In this document: positions 11,987 to 22,814 of the stretch, piece after piece
Position numbering within the stretch: the stretch's first letter is position 1
How the letters are laid out: each line of letters begins with the position of its first letter
From: Aldrovandia affinis
Taxonomy: Eukaryota > Chordata > Actinopteri > Notacanthiformes > Halosauridae
Assembly: GCA_029706075.1 (NCBI GenBank)
Contig: JAINUG010000134.1
Coordinates: forward strand, 620,001-684,000
Direction of reading: 5' to 3'
Length of the DNA: 64,000 bases
The notes under the pieces: generated by a model
What the model saw: only the letters and a program-made list of their open reading frames with translations
What the model was told of the DNA's origin: nothing
The model's database searches: none
Translations under genes and position numbers: made by a program

Positions 11987-12507
11987 CAGTAGCGTCATTT
12001 CAGCAAAAGCCAAGGTATGGCAAGGGAAGGTGTGTGGGGGGGGACGGGACATTTTTTTGTCAAATCAGTTGTGCAATAGTCAATTTTGGTGAGTTGTTTC
12101 TGTACAATTTACTTATATATTTAGGTAACATTAATAAACAATGGAGACAACTACAGTATGTAACTAGTAAACCTATTTTTTAATTCCAGTGGATCATAAT
12201 GATGTAATTTTATACAAATCTTTTTTTAGTGAAATGTAGTGATAAGCGCTACAGGACCTCATCACGGTAAGGCACGTTAGCTAGCTTGTTAGCTTCACAA
12301 TCGCGGGTGACGTTAAGTCCGGTTTTTCACTAAAATAACATAGAACGTGTTCGTATTGACACAAAATGACATGGACTTGTTCATGAATATGTTACATTTT
12401 AATTAACAGTATTATGGCGTTTATACAGTTTGTATAAAATAAAAAATGTGGCTAGAAGCCAAGGTATGGCAGGTGCCATACCTTGCCATACCAAAACGAC
12501 GCCCCTG
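11987..12507. mobile_element. hAT-type MITE, 521 bp, TSD ATTGTCGG
   Basis: The 8-bp sequence ATTGTCGG is present at 11,979-11,986 and again at 12,508-12,515. The ends are imperfect inverted repeats: CAGTAGCGTC at the left and, reversed, CAGGGGCGTC at the right, both followed by GGTATGGCA-type subterminal motifs. A near-perfect hairpin (GGTATGGCA / TGCCATACC) lies at about 12,464-12,483. No transposase is encoded. An 8-bp duplication and CAG-starting ends fit the hAT superfamily. Confidence 0.8.
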
Positions 12508-13103
12508 ATTGTCGGGTTCCACAATCTGGTAACAGATGAACATTATCAGGACCCATACGTCTCGTGCGCAGCTTTCATACACGTTGCCTGGCCCGGTAAC
12601 CTCATGTAACAACTCGGCCTTCATATAAAAACAATAGATTGTACATTACACAAACACTGTACCTGGTAACAGATGAACATTATCAGGACCCATACGTCTC
12701 GTGCGCAGCTTTCATACACGTTGCGTGGCTAACAAAGAAAAGGAGGATTAGCCTAGCAATAGCCTGCTGGCTAGCTAGCTAGCTAACTTACGAATGGCTA
12801 ACGTCACCAAATGAAATCAAAATAATTATCATAAACCATATTACAGGTCTCCAGAATATTAAACAAACACTACGCAATAATTATAAACAATAAAAAGTTA
12901 AAATTTTACATTCGCCACATTAATTAATGTAAAACAACAGGTGCTTAACATTTCACTACCTACTCCGGCAACCTCATGTAACTGGGCAGAGTAAAGGGGT
13001 CTCGTGCCCAGACCTCGAGGGCACAAGGGGCGGTCCTACTACAATTCCCGCTCATGGCAAGGGAATCATCTAATCTGTTACACACACACACACGCAGTGA
13101 CAG

Positions 13104-14386
13104 GTGCCTGGAGAGATGGAGAGACAAGCGGACCCGCTCGAACAAAGTGGCTCTAAAGTTGGTCAAGTTAACAAACAACAGAGGAGGAGTTACGATGCCA
13201 ATTTTAAGATGATGGTGATCAATGAAGCAGAGTCATCAAACAACTGTCGAGCAGCCAAGAAATATGACATTACAGAGTGTAATGTTAGAAGATGGAGAGC
13301 CCAAAAAGACCGTCTTAAGAATGCAAATAGTCAGAGAAAAGCTAATCGCGGTCCGCAAAGCGGCCGCTTCCAGGAGATTGACAAGAGGGTGTGTGAATAC
13401 GTGACTGAAAACGTAACGACGGTATGCCCATTACCAGAGCTGTCATTCAGCTCAAAGCCTTGGAAATCGCCAAAGACCTCAACATACCACCTACCGAGTT
13501 CAAAGCTAGCTTCGGCTGGTGTAGAAGAATGATGCGACGTAACGGGCTGTCACTGCGACGCAGGACAAGCCTGGCCCAGCGCCTGCCCTCCGACTTCAGA
13601 GAAAAGTTACTGTCTTATCAGCGCTATGTGATCAAATTAAGGAAGAAGCACTCATATCCCCTGGATCAGATGGGCAATGCTGATCAAACGCCTGTGTTTT
13701 TTGACATGCCAACATCTGTCACTGTGCATAAGAAAGGTGACAAATCAGTGATTGTGAGGTCTACTGGCAACGAGAAGAGCCGAGTCACTCTCATGTTGGC
13801 GTGCCTCGCAGATGGAACCAAACTCCCCCCGTACCTCATTTTGAAACGCAAGACCGTACCTAAAGAAGCAATGCCAGCTGGCATTATCGTACGTGCACAG
13901 GCAAAGGGCTGGATGGAGACTGAGCTTGTGGTGGATTGGCTCAAGGTTGTGTGGGGCAGACGGCGTGGCGGACTAAGAAAGAGGAGGAATATGCTGGTTT
14001 TGGATGCTTTCCGTGGACACTTGACTGAGCCAGTCAAAAAGCAAGTGAAAGCGATGAATGGCGACCTAGTGATCATACCGGGCGGAATGACAAGTCAGCT
14101 ACAGGTGTTGGATGTGGTCGTTAACAAGCCATTCAAGTATCATCTGCGCAAGAGATACACAGAGTGGCTCCTGGCTGGTAATCATGCACTGACACCGTCT
14201 GGAAAAATTCAGAAGCCTTCAGTACGTCAGCTCTGTGAATGGATCCTCCAAGCATGGGCTGACGTTTCCCCAGAGAGCATCGTCAACGGGTTCAAGAAAT
14301 GCTGCATATCAAATGCCATGGATGGCAGCGAGGATGACGTGTTGTGGGAGGAGGCAGAGCCGGGGATGCCCAACCAGAGAAAGTGA
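13104..14386 (+). pseudogene. Pogo/Tigger-like transposase with a single frameshift
   Basis: Frame one (from 13,104) encodes RRSYDANFK and CRAAKKYDIT...VRRWR, a Brinker-like helix-turn-helix DNA-binding domain, then the start of a CENP-B-type second helix-turn-helix. Near 13,421-13,424 the frame shifts by one base. The second frame (13,424-14,386) continues with ALEIAKDLNIPPTEFKAS, then a DDE_1 nuclease: NADQTPVFFDMP (first Asp), LVLDAFRGHLTE (second Asp) and QVLDVVVNKPFK (third acidic residue). Total length would be about 420 residues, usual for the family. One lost base appears to be the only disabling change in the catalytic frame, so the copy is fairly young. Confidence 0.85.
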
Positions 14387-14544
14387 GTGACGAGTCTGAC
14401 GACAGCGAGAGTGGACCCAGCGATGCAGAAGATGCAGCTCAATGAGAAGACGTCTATGATGTGAGGAATAGACATTTTGCACTGTTGTTTTATTGCACTG
14501 TTTTATTGCACAAGTTAGGCCAATGTGCCCCACTGTTTCATTGC

Positions 14545-14843
14545 TGTAACGATTCGACCGGCAATCAGAAATTTACGATAAAGTTGATTCTTGTTTTTGT
14601 TTATTATTAGAGTTCCTCTGTTTAGTTAAATCCGTGTTTTGGATTACGTTTTGGATTTGCTGCTTAGCTAGCTTTGTTTGTTCCAGTTCGTTTATCATTT
14701 TGGTTTGTTTGGTTAGTTATTTGCGTGTCGCCACCGACATTGTTTTGCTTACATTTGTGGAAAATAAATACCATAAACGTATTTCCGTATTTTGGGTCTC
14801 TTTCGCGCCTGCATTTGGTTCCACCCCTACTACACTCCTGACA
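14545..14843 (+). mobile_element. Solo LTR, 299 bp, TSD ATTGC, inside the Tigger-like element
   Basis: The block starts TGTAACGATTCG and ends CTCCTGACA. ATTGC occurs immediately before (14,540-14,544) and after (14,844-14,848). AATAAA-type polyadenylation sequence lies near 14,764, suggesting plus orientation. It sits downstream of the transposase frame. Confidence 0.8.
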
Positions 14844-15625
14844 ATTGCACTACTGTTTTATTGCAATCTAGACAATTGTTGAATATTGAAAACATGATTT
14901 TACCCAAAGATGTTACAAACAGCCTACATTGTTTTATTCAATGTGAAGACAAATAAAATGATTTTCTTTATACAAACAAGATTTGGTCTTCAAAAAAGTA
15001 TTTTTCCAAAAATGAGTCTTGAAAAAGGGGGGTCGTCTTATAATCGGGGTCGTCTTATATTCGGGTCAATACGGTATTCCAGCATCCTGTTCACTGCTGT
15101 AGCACACTGCTTTGATGCAGATAGGCTTTGATCAACTACAATTCCTAAGTCCTTTTCAAATTTAACACCTACTAACTTTTCTCCTCCCATAAAATACTCC
15201 TGTCTAATGTTTTTATTTCCCATATGCATAACTTTACATTTAGCAATATTGAATGTCATCTGCCATGTATCTGCCCATTTTTGGATTTTGTTTAAGTCAT
15301 CCTGGATTACTTTAGTCGATTCCAAACTGTTTGCCAAACCCCCAAGTTTAGTATCATCTGCAAATGTAACTATTTTGCTACTAACATCCATGTCAAGATC
15401 ATTTATGTAAATAAGGAAGAGCAGAGGTCCCTGCACCGATCCCTGCGGGACACCACTGCCCACAGCACCGAGGTCAGATATGGCCCCACCTACTGTTACT
15501 CTTTGTATTCGCCCTTGCAGCCAATTATGAACCCACTCTGAAACTACTCCTGCAATTCCTACTGAATTCATTTTAGCAATGAGCCTCTCATGTGGTACCT
15601 TGTGAAATGCTTGTTGTAAATGCAC

Positions 15626-16055
15626 GGACCGGCTAGCCAGGTCACGTAGTAGAGGCAGAGGTCCAGGTTTGATACTGTACTGGATACTCTAGGCCAGGGG
15701 TCGGCAACCCATAACACTCAAAGAGCCATTTGGACCCGGTTTCCACGGAAAAGAAAACACTAGGAGCCGCACCATTTTCTGTCGACGGGGGGGTGCAAAT
15801 GAATCGGTCGCAGCGAAAAAAAGGGGGGTGCAACGCGAAAAAAAATGTGCCCAATTTTGCGCCCGATTCAATTGGTTACTTATTATTTATTTTCCCAAGC
15901 CACGCGGAGCCGCAACATAAGGCTGAAAGAGCCGCATGCGGCTCCGGAGCCACAGGTTGCCGACCCCTGCTCTAGGCAGATAAATGACGAGCCTAGATGG
16001 GCTGAATGGCCTGTTTTCGTCACTATGTATTCTCATGTTCTTATGTTCTTTGAAT
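15626..16055 (+). mobile_element. CR1 3'-end fragment, plus orientation, split by a hAT MITE
   Basis: Sequence such as GACGAGCCTAGATGGGCTGA and the tail TATTCTCATGTTCTTATGTTC (15,985-16,050) is the CR1 3' terminus seen in inverse orientation at 10,700 and 27,499. Upstream sequence at 15,626-15,694 is probably its 3' UTR, interrupted by the MITE at 15,695-15,969. Confidence 0.6.
15695..15969. mobile_element. hAT MITE, 275 bp, 15-bp perfect TIRs, TSD CTCTAGGC
   Basis: The ends CAGGGGTCGGCAACC and GGTTGCCGACCCCTG are perfect inverted repeats. The identical octamer CTCTAGGC flanks both sides (15,687-15,694 and 15,970-15,977). The interior is GC-rich, partly repetitive (GAGCCGC motifs) and non-coding. 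The structure is that of a non-autonomous hAT element. Confidence 0.9.
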
Positions 16056-17064
16056 CAGCCAAAAGTAGGAAGGTTGACCTCCGCGTAAGCCGACTGCAAA
16101 CAGCACGGACGTCTTTCAGTTATTAAACCTCTCCGCTTCCTTTCTTGGCTTTTATTCGCCAATGCCAAACATCAGCAGGGTAAGAAATACCTCCCGCTTC
16201 TGTCTCTGCTCCACTGCAATATCCTGTAGTTGCTATGCAACTGGTCATTGTGCATTGAAAACAACAATAAGGCATGTGCAGTTGAATGTGCAGTGACTCA
16301 AAGGACAGCACGCCCCACAGAACCCTGTTCCCAAGACTGGTAGGACACTGCGGGTGCCACCGTCTCACTCAGAACGTCCCGCTGCTGTTGCTATAACTGA
16401 CCAACAGGCAGCGTTGTTATGGAAAGGACGGGGTTGATACTGACGGAGACGAAGATTTTGCAAATATGCTCTCGGCATCAGGCATCACATTGATTTGTGT
16501 GTGTGTGTGTGTGTCTGTTGGCATACCAATAATTTGAGTAACTCAAAGATAAGTTAATCGCAAGGTCTGACGCCTTAATCGTCTGTCAGTCGCCATAAAT
16601 TTCAATGATCGATAAGTACCAACCACAACATTAATGCTGACCTCCACCTATCACTGTGAGGTGAAGACATTTCAAACCTGGTCTCATTTCATGCTCTATT
16701 TGAACAGACCTGGTCCAGAAAGTAACCAATACCACAGGTGGCATTAATGCACATCGATGTCATGAGCAGACATATAAATGCAGTCTGCGTGTCTCTGAAA
16801 CAACATTAATAGCTTTTTCTGGATCAATAAGACAGCTCCACTCTTCATACCCACACCAGCGAGAGCGTGCAACATCCCTGCCTGAGGTAAACAAACAGCA
16901 CACTGTAACACCTATCTGTATTAGACCTCAACAAAAAAGCCAACAGGAGATCATATTGTCGGTGTGTATGTCTATAGTCTATATATAATACTGTCATTTT
17001 ATATAAACCTGTGTATATGTATATGTATATATATAGTATATAGTACTATATATAGTATATATAT
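16056..17064. other. Intergenic; TATA-like motif and donor-like site, no gene shown
   Basis: No repeat family recognised apart from a (TG)n run at 16,496-16,513. A TATAAAT motif lies at 16,773-16,779, with a donor-like GAG|GTAAAC at 16,887 about 110 bp downstream, a layout like a small first exon, but no coding sequence follows. From 17,014 to 17,064 the sequence is an AT dinucleotide palindrome next to the Gypsy boundary. Confidence 0.35.
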
Positions 17065-17734
17065 TGTGACACACTCGTGGGTTGGGAGAGTGTTCACGTG
17101 ACTGAAAACGATACATTTATTATCCACAACAAAATAGATTAAACTCCAAATTTTATTAGCGGTTTGGCGTGAGCAAGAGTAAAATGTTACTCGTAACAAT
17201 ACAGTCCAATCCACATTCCTATCGTCTCGTCGATATCCGTAAGCAGGGTTCGGCACACGAAGACGGAATCTCAGACGGTCCAGGATTGGGCTAGGCGGGG
17301 GGAAGTCAGGTAGGCGGGGGTCATCACAGGGCGGGTTCTCAGACAGTCACGGGTAACAGCACACAGCAGCTTTCTCCTTCCAAACAAGATCATACACAGT
17401 GTTAATATTCTTTCTTTCTCTCTCTCTCTCTCTCTACTCACGTCCTCCTTTGATTTCCCGGTTAAGATACTCTCCCATGTGTGTATGCGATTTCCCTTTT
17501 CTTGCATCTCCAATCCATGCGTTGATTCCCTGTAGCTGTGCGTTGTGAATGAGAAACAAGTGTTGTTAATTTCCCCGATTGCTGTGGAACTCCATATATG
17601 GGCATTGACTTGATTGTCAATCTTACCGGTGGCAACGCAGGAACTCCATGTATGGGCATAGAGGTAAACACTGGGAAGCGCACATATCTATTTTCCACCA
17701 CCTCTCCTCTCATACACTTCTGCCGGCTGCCACA
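17065..17734 (-). repeat. 3' LTR of the deleted Gypsy element
   Basis: A 670-bp LTR with TG...CA ends (minus strand). Its 17,508-17,734 part matches 19,283-19,511 at high identity, including the GAACTCCATATATGGGCATT block. A short pyrimidine tract (17,408-17,437) stands where the 5' LTR has the expanded (CT)n. Confidence 0.8.
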
Positions 17735-17741
17735 CACCCCC

Positions 17742-19017
17742 TCAGCTCCGACCGGGAGGTAGGGGTGGTCCAGCGCGGCCCCGGCCCTGTGGACAACGGA
17801 GAAGGCAAAGGGTTGAAGGGAGAGGAACCAGCGGGTGACTCTTGCACTTGTTGCGGGACATCCAGACGAGTGGGGCGTGGTCTGTCACAAGGGTGAAGTG
17901 CCTTCCTAACAGATAGTATTTGAGTTCTTCCAGGGCCCATTTTATCGCCAGACATTCTTTCTCTATTGTTGAATATATTTGTTCTCTGGGTTCTCTTGTA
18001 AACTGTGAGAGGACGGCACCCACCCCTGTTTCAGATGCATCAGTCTGTACAACTAGGGGCTTGGAGAAGTCAGGGGTCACCAACACTGGTCCAGAGCATA
18101 GGGCATCTTTCAGCCCCTTGGAACGCCTTCTCCGTTTCTTCTGTCCACTTGATCCGGTCGGGCAGCCGGCTCTGGGTCAGGTCCGTTAAGGGCGCGGCGA
18201 GAGAGGAAATATGTGGGACAAAACGACGGTAATAGCTGGCTAGCCCAACAAATGTGCGTACCTGTTTCTTGGTGTGGGGGTGGGGCCATCCTCTGATCGC
18301 CTCGACTTTACCTACCTGGGGCTTGACGCAGCCTTGTCCTATGGTGTACCCCAGGTAGTCGGCATCCAGGAGGCCGAGGCAACATTTTTGGGGATTGGCT
18401 GTGAGCCCCGCCCCCCTTAGAGCTCACAGCACTGCGGTGAGCTGTTGGAGATGGGTCCCCCATTCCTCCCCATGTATCACGATGTCATCCAGGTAGGAGG
18501 CGGCATACTCACGGTGGGGCCCGGAGGACCCGGTCCATTAATGGAGGCCGAACGGGAGCATCTTATATTGGAACAGCCCATCGGGAGTGGCGAAGGCAGT
18601 CTTCTCTCTTGCTTCCTTGGTTAGGGGCACCTGCTAATAACCCTTCGTCAGGTCCAGGGTGGAGATGAAGCGGGCCCTCCCCAGTCGCTCAATGAGTTCA
18701 TCCACCCTGGGCATAGGGTAGGTGTCAAATTTAGAGATCTCGTTAAGTCTCCTAAAATCATTACAGAAGCGGATTGAGCCGTCAGGTTTGGGGACCAACA
18801 CAATAGGGCTACACCACTCACTGCGGGATTCTTCGATAATACCGTTCTTTAACATAGTCTTTACCTCTTCTCGCACCGCTTCTCTTCTGGCCTCTGGTAT
18901 CCTGTAGGGCCGTAGCTTCACCTTTTCCCCTGGTTCGGTAACGATGTGGTGTTGGATAAGGTCAGTGTGGCCGGCCTCTGTGGAGAACACATCTCTGTGG
19001 CGGTCTACCAGTTCCAT
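17742..19017 (-). pseudogene. Gypsy pol: RT and RNase H, degraded
   Basis: On the minus strand the RT begins with LRPYRIPEARREAVREEV and SEWCSPIVLVPKPDGSIRFC (18,634-19,017). It continues, with stops and a small gap, through a YLDD active-site block near 18,500, then LTDLTQ near 18,180. RNase H follows with VQTDASETGVGAVLSQ and KECLAIKWALEEL (17,860-18,086). Several frame breaks are present, and integrase is absent. Confidence 0.85.
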
Positions 19018-19160
19018 TATGTCCTGTCATTGGCGGGTTGTCAGCTGTTCTCCCATGGGCACGCCCACCGTCTCTGTCTTGGCAGAGCCTGTGGGGGGGG
19101 AAGAGGAACACAGCAACATCTCTCTAGCGACCCATTTTTTTAATAAGTTGATGTTAATAA

Positions 19161-19284
<124 letters not shown>

Positions 19285-19527
19285 ATCCGTGCGTTGATTA
19301 CCTGTGGCTGTGAGTGAATGAGTGAATGAGTGAATGAGGAACAAGTGTTGTTAATTTCCCCGATTGCTGTGGAACTCCATATATGGGCATTGACTTGATT
19401 GTTAATCTTACCGGTGGCAACACAGGAACTCCATGTATGGGCAAACACTGGGAAGCGCACATATCTATTTTCCACCACCTCTCCTCTCATACACCTCTGC
19501 CGGCTGCCACAATATATATATATATAC

Positions 19528-20084
19528 TGTGGCAGCCGGAGGGGCTGCACAAGGAAATGGCTGCCGGGTCCTTCAACAAATGGGAGCCGAAAACACTACA
19601 TTTCCCAGCAGGCCACAGTAACACATTAAACGGAGTAAAGGCAATGGGACTAACGAACAGCTGAAGACCATTTCAAGGCCTATTTAAAGGGCTGAATCCC
19701 ATCACACTTGGAGAGGAGTAGGAAAGTGTTCGTGAGGAGTTGGTGAGTGTGGAAAAGAGAGAAAACTGTGAAGTCGTTTGACCAGCCAGTATTTGGAGAG
19801 AGAGAGTGATTGTTGGAGTGTTTTGTGTATGAAAATTGGATTGTTTGAGGACCCCCTTTGGATTTTGATTACGGACTGGATTACCGTACATTGACAACGA
19901 GATAGGATTGCGGACTTTGTGTGTTTGTATTCCCCTGAAGACCCCACCCTTTGTTTTGTGTTGTCAAGAGTTTATTTATTAAATTATCATTTTGGTTTCT
20001 GAATACTGCCTCCTCCGTGTTCTTTAACTTGCCTACGCCCTCTGCAAGGTCCGTGCGTGTCGCCCAACCCCTGGGGACACCACA
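19528..20084 (+). mobile_element. Solo LTR, 557 bp, TSD ATAC
   Basis: Starts TGTGGCAGCCGGAGGGG and ends GGGGACACCACA. ATAC flanks both sides (19,524-19,527 and 20,085-20,088). The start resembles that of the neighbouring Gypsy LTR (TGTGGCAGCCGG) but the body differs, so it is a related but distinct family in the opposite orientation. A TATTTAAA motif at about 19,680 is a candidate core promoter and there is polyadenylation-like sequence near 19,975. Confidence 0.75.
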
Positions 20085-20091
20085 ATACATA

Positions 20092-20236
20092 CACTACCGG
20101 TCAAAAGTTTTAGAACACCCCCATTACCAGTTTTTACTGAAATTTAAGCAGTTCAAGTCCAGTGAATAACCTGAAATGGTAGAAAGGTAAGCAGTAAACT
20201 GCCAGAGGTTCAAATAAAAACTTTTGACCGGTAGTG
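20092..20236. mobile_element. Tc1-derived MITE, 145 bp, TA duplication
   Basis: Ends CACTACCGGTCAAAAGTTTT and, inverted, AAAACTTTTGACCGGTAGTG give TIRs of about 20 bp. TA is duplicated at 20,090-20,091 and 20,237-20,238. It sits only 7 bp from the end of the solo LTR. The same terminus begins the longer Tc1 copy at about 49,636. Confidence 0.9.
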
Positions 20237-21513
20237 TATATATAGTTTAAGAAGAAGAAAAAATAAGAAGTTGTTAATCCAGGGAGGTATTTCACAGAGC
20301 AAATAACAGGAGTTCGCCTATTCTTAATTTATTTGGCGAAATAATTTACTCCATTTTTTGAAGTAACTCAGACATTAAATCAGATTCCATCTAATTCTAA
20401 ATGTTTTCAAGAATTTGCTGGCTAATTCCTTAACCAGGCTTTGTGAAAGCCTGAAAGTTCACATATTTACGCTTACATATTTTGGTATAGTGGGGTGTAG
20501 CAGGGTGGCAGGTGTAGCCACCATGCCAGGTGGTGAGTGGATAGAAAGAACAACAAAGCATTCCAACAGGCCATTTTATTCTCCCTATGCTGGGGTAATC
20601 AAAACCAAAATAAACAGGAATACCCAGAAACAAAGTCAAACTTAAGAACATGAGAACATAAGAATACATAATGACGAGAACTTAAAACTATACGAATGAG
20701 GGTAAACCGAACAATCAGCACCAGTTCCTTCATGTCCACTTCCACCAGGCATGGCAGGCTGTGCTTTTATGGAAGGCCTATGAGCTGATTTATGATCAGC
20801 CTCAGGTGAGCATACCTGTGTGTGAGGCCGCTGCTGTCCAAGGTCCTGTAGTTCTCCCAGCTCCTCCCAGAGGAGCAGCCCTCTCTACTCCTCCCTCCTG
20901 GCAACATGGGGACTGATTTGAGGCCTATCAATACTAACAGGCATGTTCACTTGCCAAAGACACAGCTGTGCCCATTGGGTAGGCTTGGCAGATTCACCTC
21001 CAGAGTAATTCCACTGACTGGTTCACAATTCTGACTGTGAACGTCTGTGCTCAATCAATTTGTAATAACATTGATACAATTAAATGGGGAGTGTTGTGAA
21101 ATTATTCAGATCAATTTAGTTTTTCCGACTCACGCAACCAGATTTCACATTCTACTCCATAATTTGAATTGAGGACTGCTTATATAGCAGGCATGAAATA
21201 CTAGCTGGGCTTGGTAGTGTTTGAAATTGAAGCGCATTCCTCTGCTCAATATAACACAGCGTTGTGTCTTCCTCTGTCTCTTGCTGTACTTGACATAGTG
21301 CACGCCGGGAGGTATGCCTCACAGACTTTCTCATTCCGCTGTACGTGGCGAGAATAAAACAACTGCAGAGATGAATTAACTTCCAGATTCGATCCCTTCC
21401 CCTACTATGAGCTACTATGAGATTTGACTCATTGTTTTGAACCAACCATTGTGTTTTGTTGTGAAGAGCAAAACCTTTTGATTGGTTCAAACAAGTCAGT
21501 GATTAATATAATA
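20237..21513. other. Intergenic; only a CR1 tail scrap recognised
   Basis: At 20,643-20,690 there is a short CR1 3'-tail-like piece (AAGAACATGAGAACATAAG). The remainder has no supported gene or repeat. Confidence 0.4.
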
Positions 21514-21656
21514 TATGCATTTAGCAGACGCTTTTATCCAAAGCGACTTACAGTAGTGAATGCATACATTTTTTCAGTATATGTGGTCCCAGTGGGAATT
21601 GAACCCACAACCTAACCATTGCAAACGCATGCTCTACCTACTGAGCCACACAGAAC
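21514..21656 (-). repeat. tRNA-derived SINE with L2-type tail (family C), copy 1
   Basis: Minus strand: TGTGGCTCAGTAGGTAGAGC (A box), B box GGGTTCAATTCC, then ACTGTAAGTCGCTTTGG and GATAAAAGCGTCTGCTAAAT. A tRNA head is joined directly to an L2 3' stem-loop, about 140 bp in all. Further copies are at 55,883-56,024 (+) and 60,769-60,909 (-). Confidence 0.85.
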
Positions 21657-21777
21657 CATTACCATTATGATTGACAGCTAATAGTTGCTCAACCCATTTT
21701 TTTTAATGTCATGACACCTCATTCTCCCATCACTACCTGAAAGCCTTTGTGTTTCTTACAGAAATGATCAAAACAAC

Positions 21778-22165
21778 AGTCATTAGTCTGTGGGGTAGTG
21801 CACTCATCTTAAACAGTGCCCCTGGGTACAGCGATATGGCCCGCAGTCTGGAATCCAATCCTGAGCTTGTCAGTACCATCTGGGGCTTGCAGTCACATAA
21901 TTGGCTATGGTGTTCCCTGGGGTGGGGGGTGGGGGATTCATTTGGCAGGGTTTTCCCCAATTCCTCCACTCAATCAGGCGTGTGCAGGCTAGCTGCGCAG
22001 CTCAGCTGGTGGACTGTGGAGGGGAAAGGGAGTGCAGCTGGCTGAATGAGCTTTGCGGAATCCGTGTCCAAGTTCGACGCAATCCAAAATCCATGCGAGG
22101 ATGCTGCAGCAATTGGGATGGGCTTAAAACTGTGAACGGGAACTCAAAATTTTGAGAAAAAGAGT
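21778..22165 (+). repeat. Possible diverged SINE
   Basis: Contains CAGTCTGGAATCCAATCCTG (B-box-like), TGGGGCTTGCAGTCACATAA and ends AATTTTGAGAAAAAGAGTG, resembling the tails of family A SINEs. The head is poorly conserved; assignment is tentative. Confidence 0.35.
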
Positions 22166-22814
22166 GAAAATCGGTAAGGTAAGAGGCCCAGTGCAGACTG
22201 GGTTCCTTTCCGGGGGTGAGCCGTGCCCCCAGTAAGTATAAATATATATACTGTATAGCTGTCAGCTATAACTGACATGTTGCTTTCCTCTCTCTGTGCA
22301 CATGTGGGTGGTGAGGGGGCTGTGCGTACCACAAGGTCAAATCATGCAGGCGCTCTTGGCTTCCAGTGTCCCCAGATAAACTGAAATTCATTTCAACATT
22401 CAAATGGAAAAAGAAAGTAGCTACGGATGTCAGAAGAGGACAATGCATGTACAACATAGGGCTGGTGTCCTTCTGTCTCACCTGTACAGGAGGCCCAATG
22501 AGTGATTCCAGAAAATGGGAGTTAAAATCATTCTTTTTGAAGTATCAAATAAAACATAAAATCTCGACATGAAAGATATCAGAAACAAAAATGCAAAACC
22601 CCCCACCCTCCCAAAAAAACTAACATGAAAACCCTCTCTATCCCTTAGTGGTAACCAAATAAACTTTAGGATCAAATCCAGTTGATATATTTTCGTAAGG
22701 AACAGAATTGAGCTAACACAGGAAATAAAGGAAACAGATGTCAAAAAACAAATAAATGTGACAGATGTACATGGCTGGCAGTATTACCAGTAATTACTGT
22801 AACAACTGAATCCG

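Larger units (their letters stand above)
11661..15074 (+). mobile_element. Pogo/Tigger-like DNA transposon, 3.4 kb with nested insertions
   Basis: Perfect 23-bp inverted termini (11,661-11,683 and 15,052-15,074, beginning CCGTATTGACCCGAATATAA) are bounded by TA on each side (11,659-11,660 and 15,075-15,076). The element carries a pogo-superfamily transposase reading frame (13,104-14,386). It contains a hAT MITE (11,987-12,507), a solo LTR (14,545-14,843) and a 62-bp internal direct repeat (12,526-12,587 and 12,663-12,724). Without the two insertions and their duplications it would be about 2.58 kb, a plausible full-length size for this group. Confidence 0.9.
10700..15625 (-). mobile_element. 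CR1 LINE copy A (5'-truncated, interrupted by two insertions)
   Basis: The 3' end (10,700-10,735) holds the (TTCTTATG)n-type repeat typical of CR1 tails. Coding blocks on the minus strand include HLEYCVQFWAPHYKKDIE and VQRRATKL (10,841-11,275), and SGVPQGSV, INDLD and FADDTKLGG (15,120-15,610), the latter being RT domain 5. A SINE (11,279-11,645) and a Tigger-like transposon (11,661-15,074) interrupt it. Without them the element is about 1.1 kb, similar in sequence to the copy at 27,499-30,520. Confidence 0.85.

Noticed and set aside
17014-17064. AT palindrome as a replication origin or cruciform
   Set aside because: It is a simple TA-rich repeat that served as the Gypsy target; nothing else supports a function.
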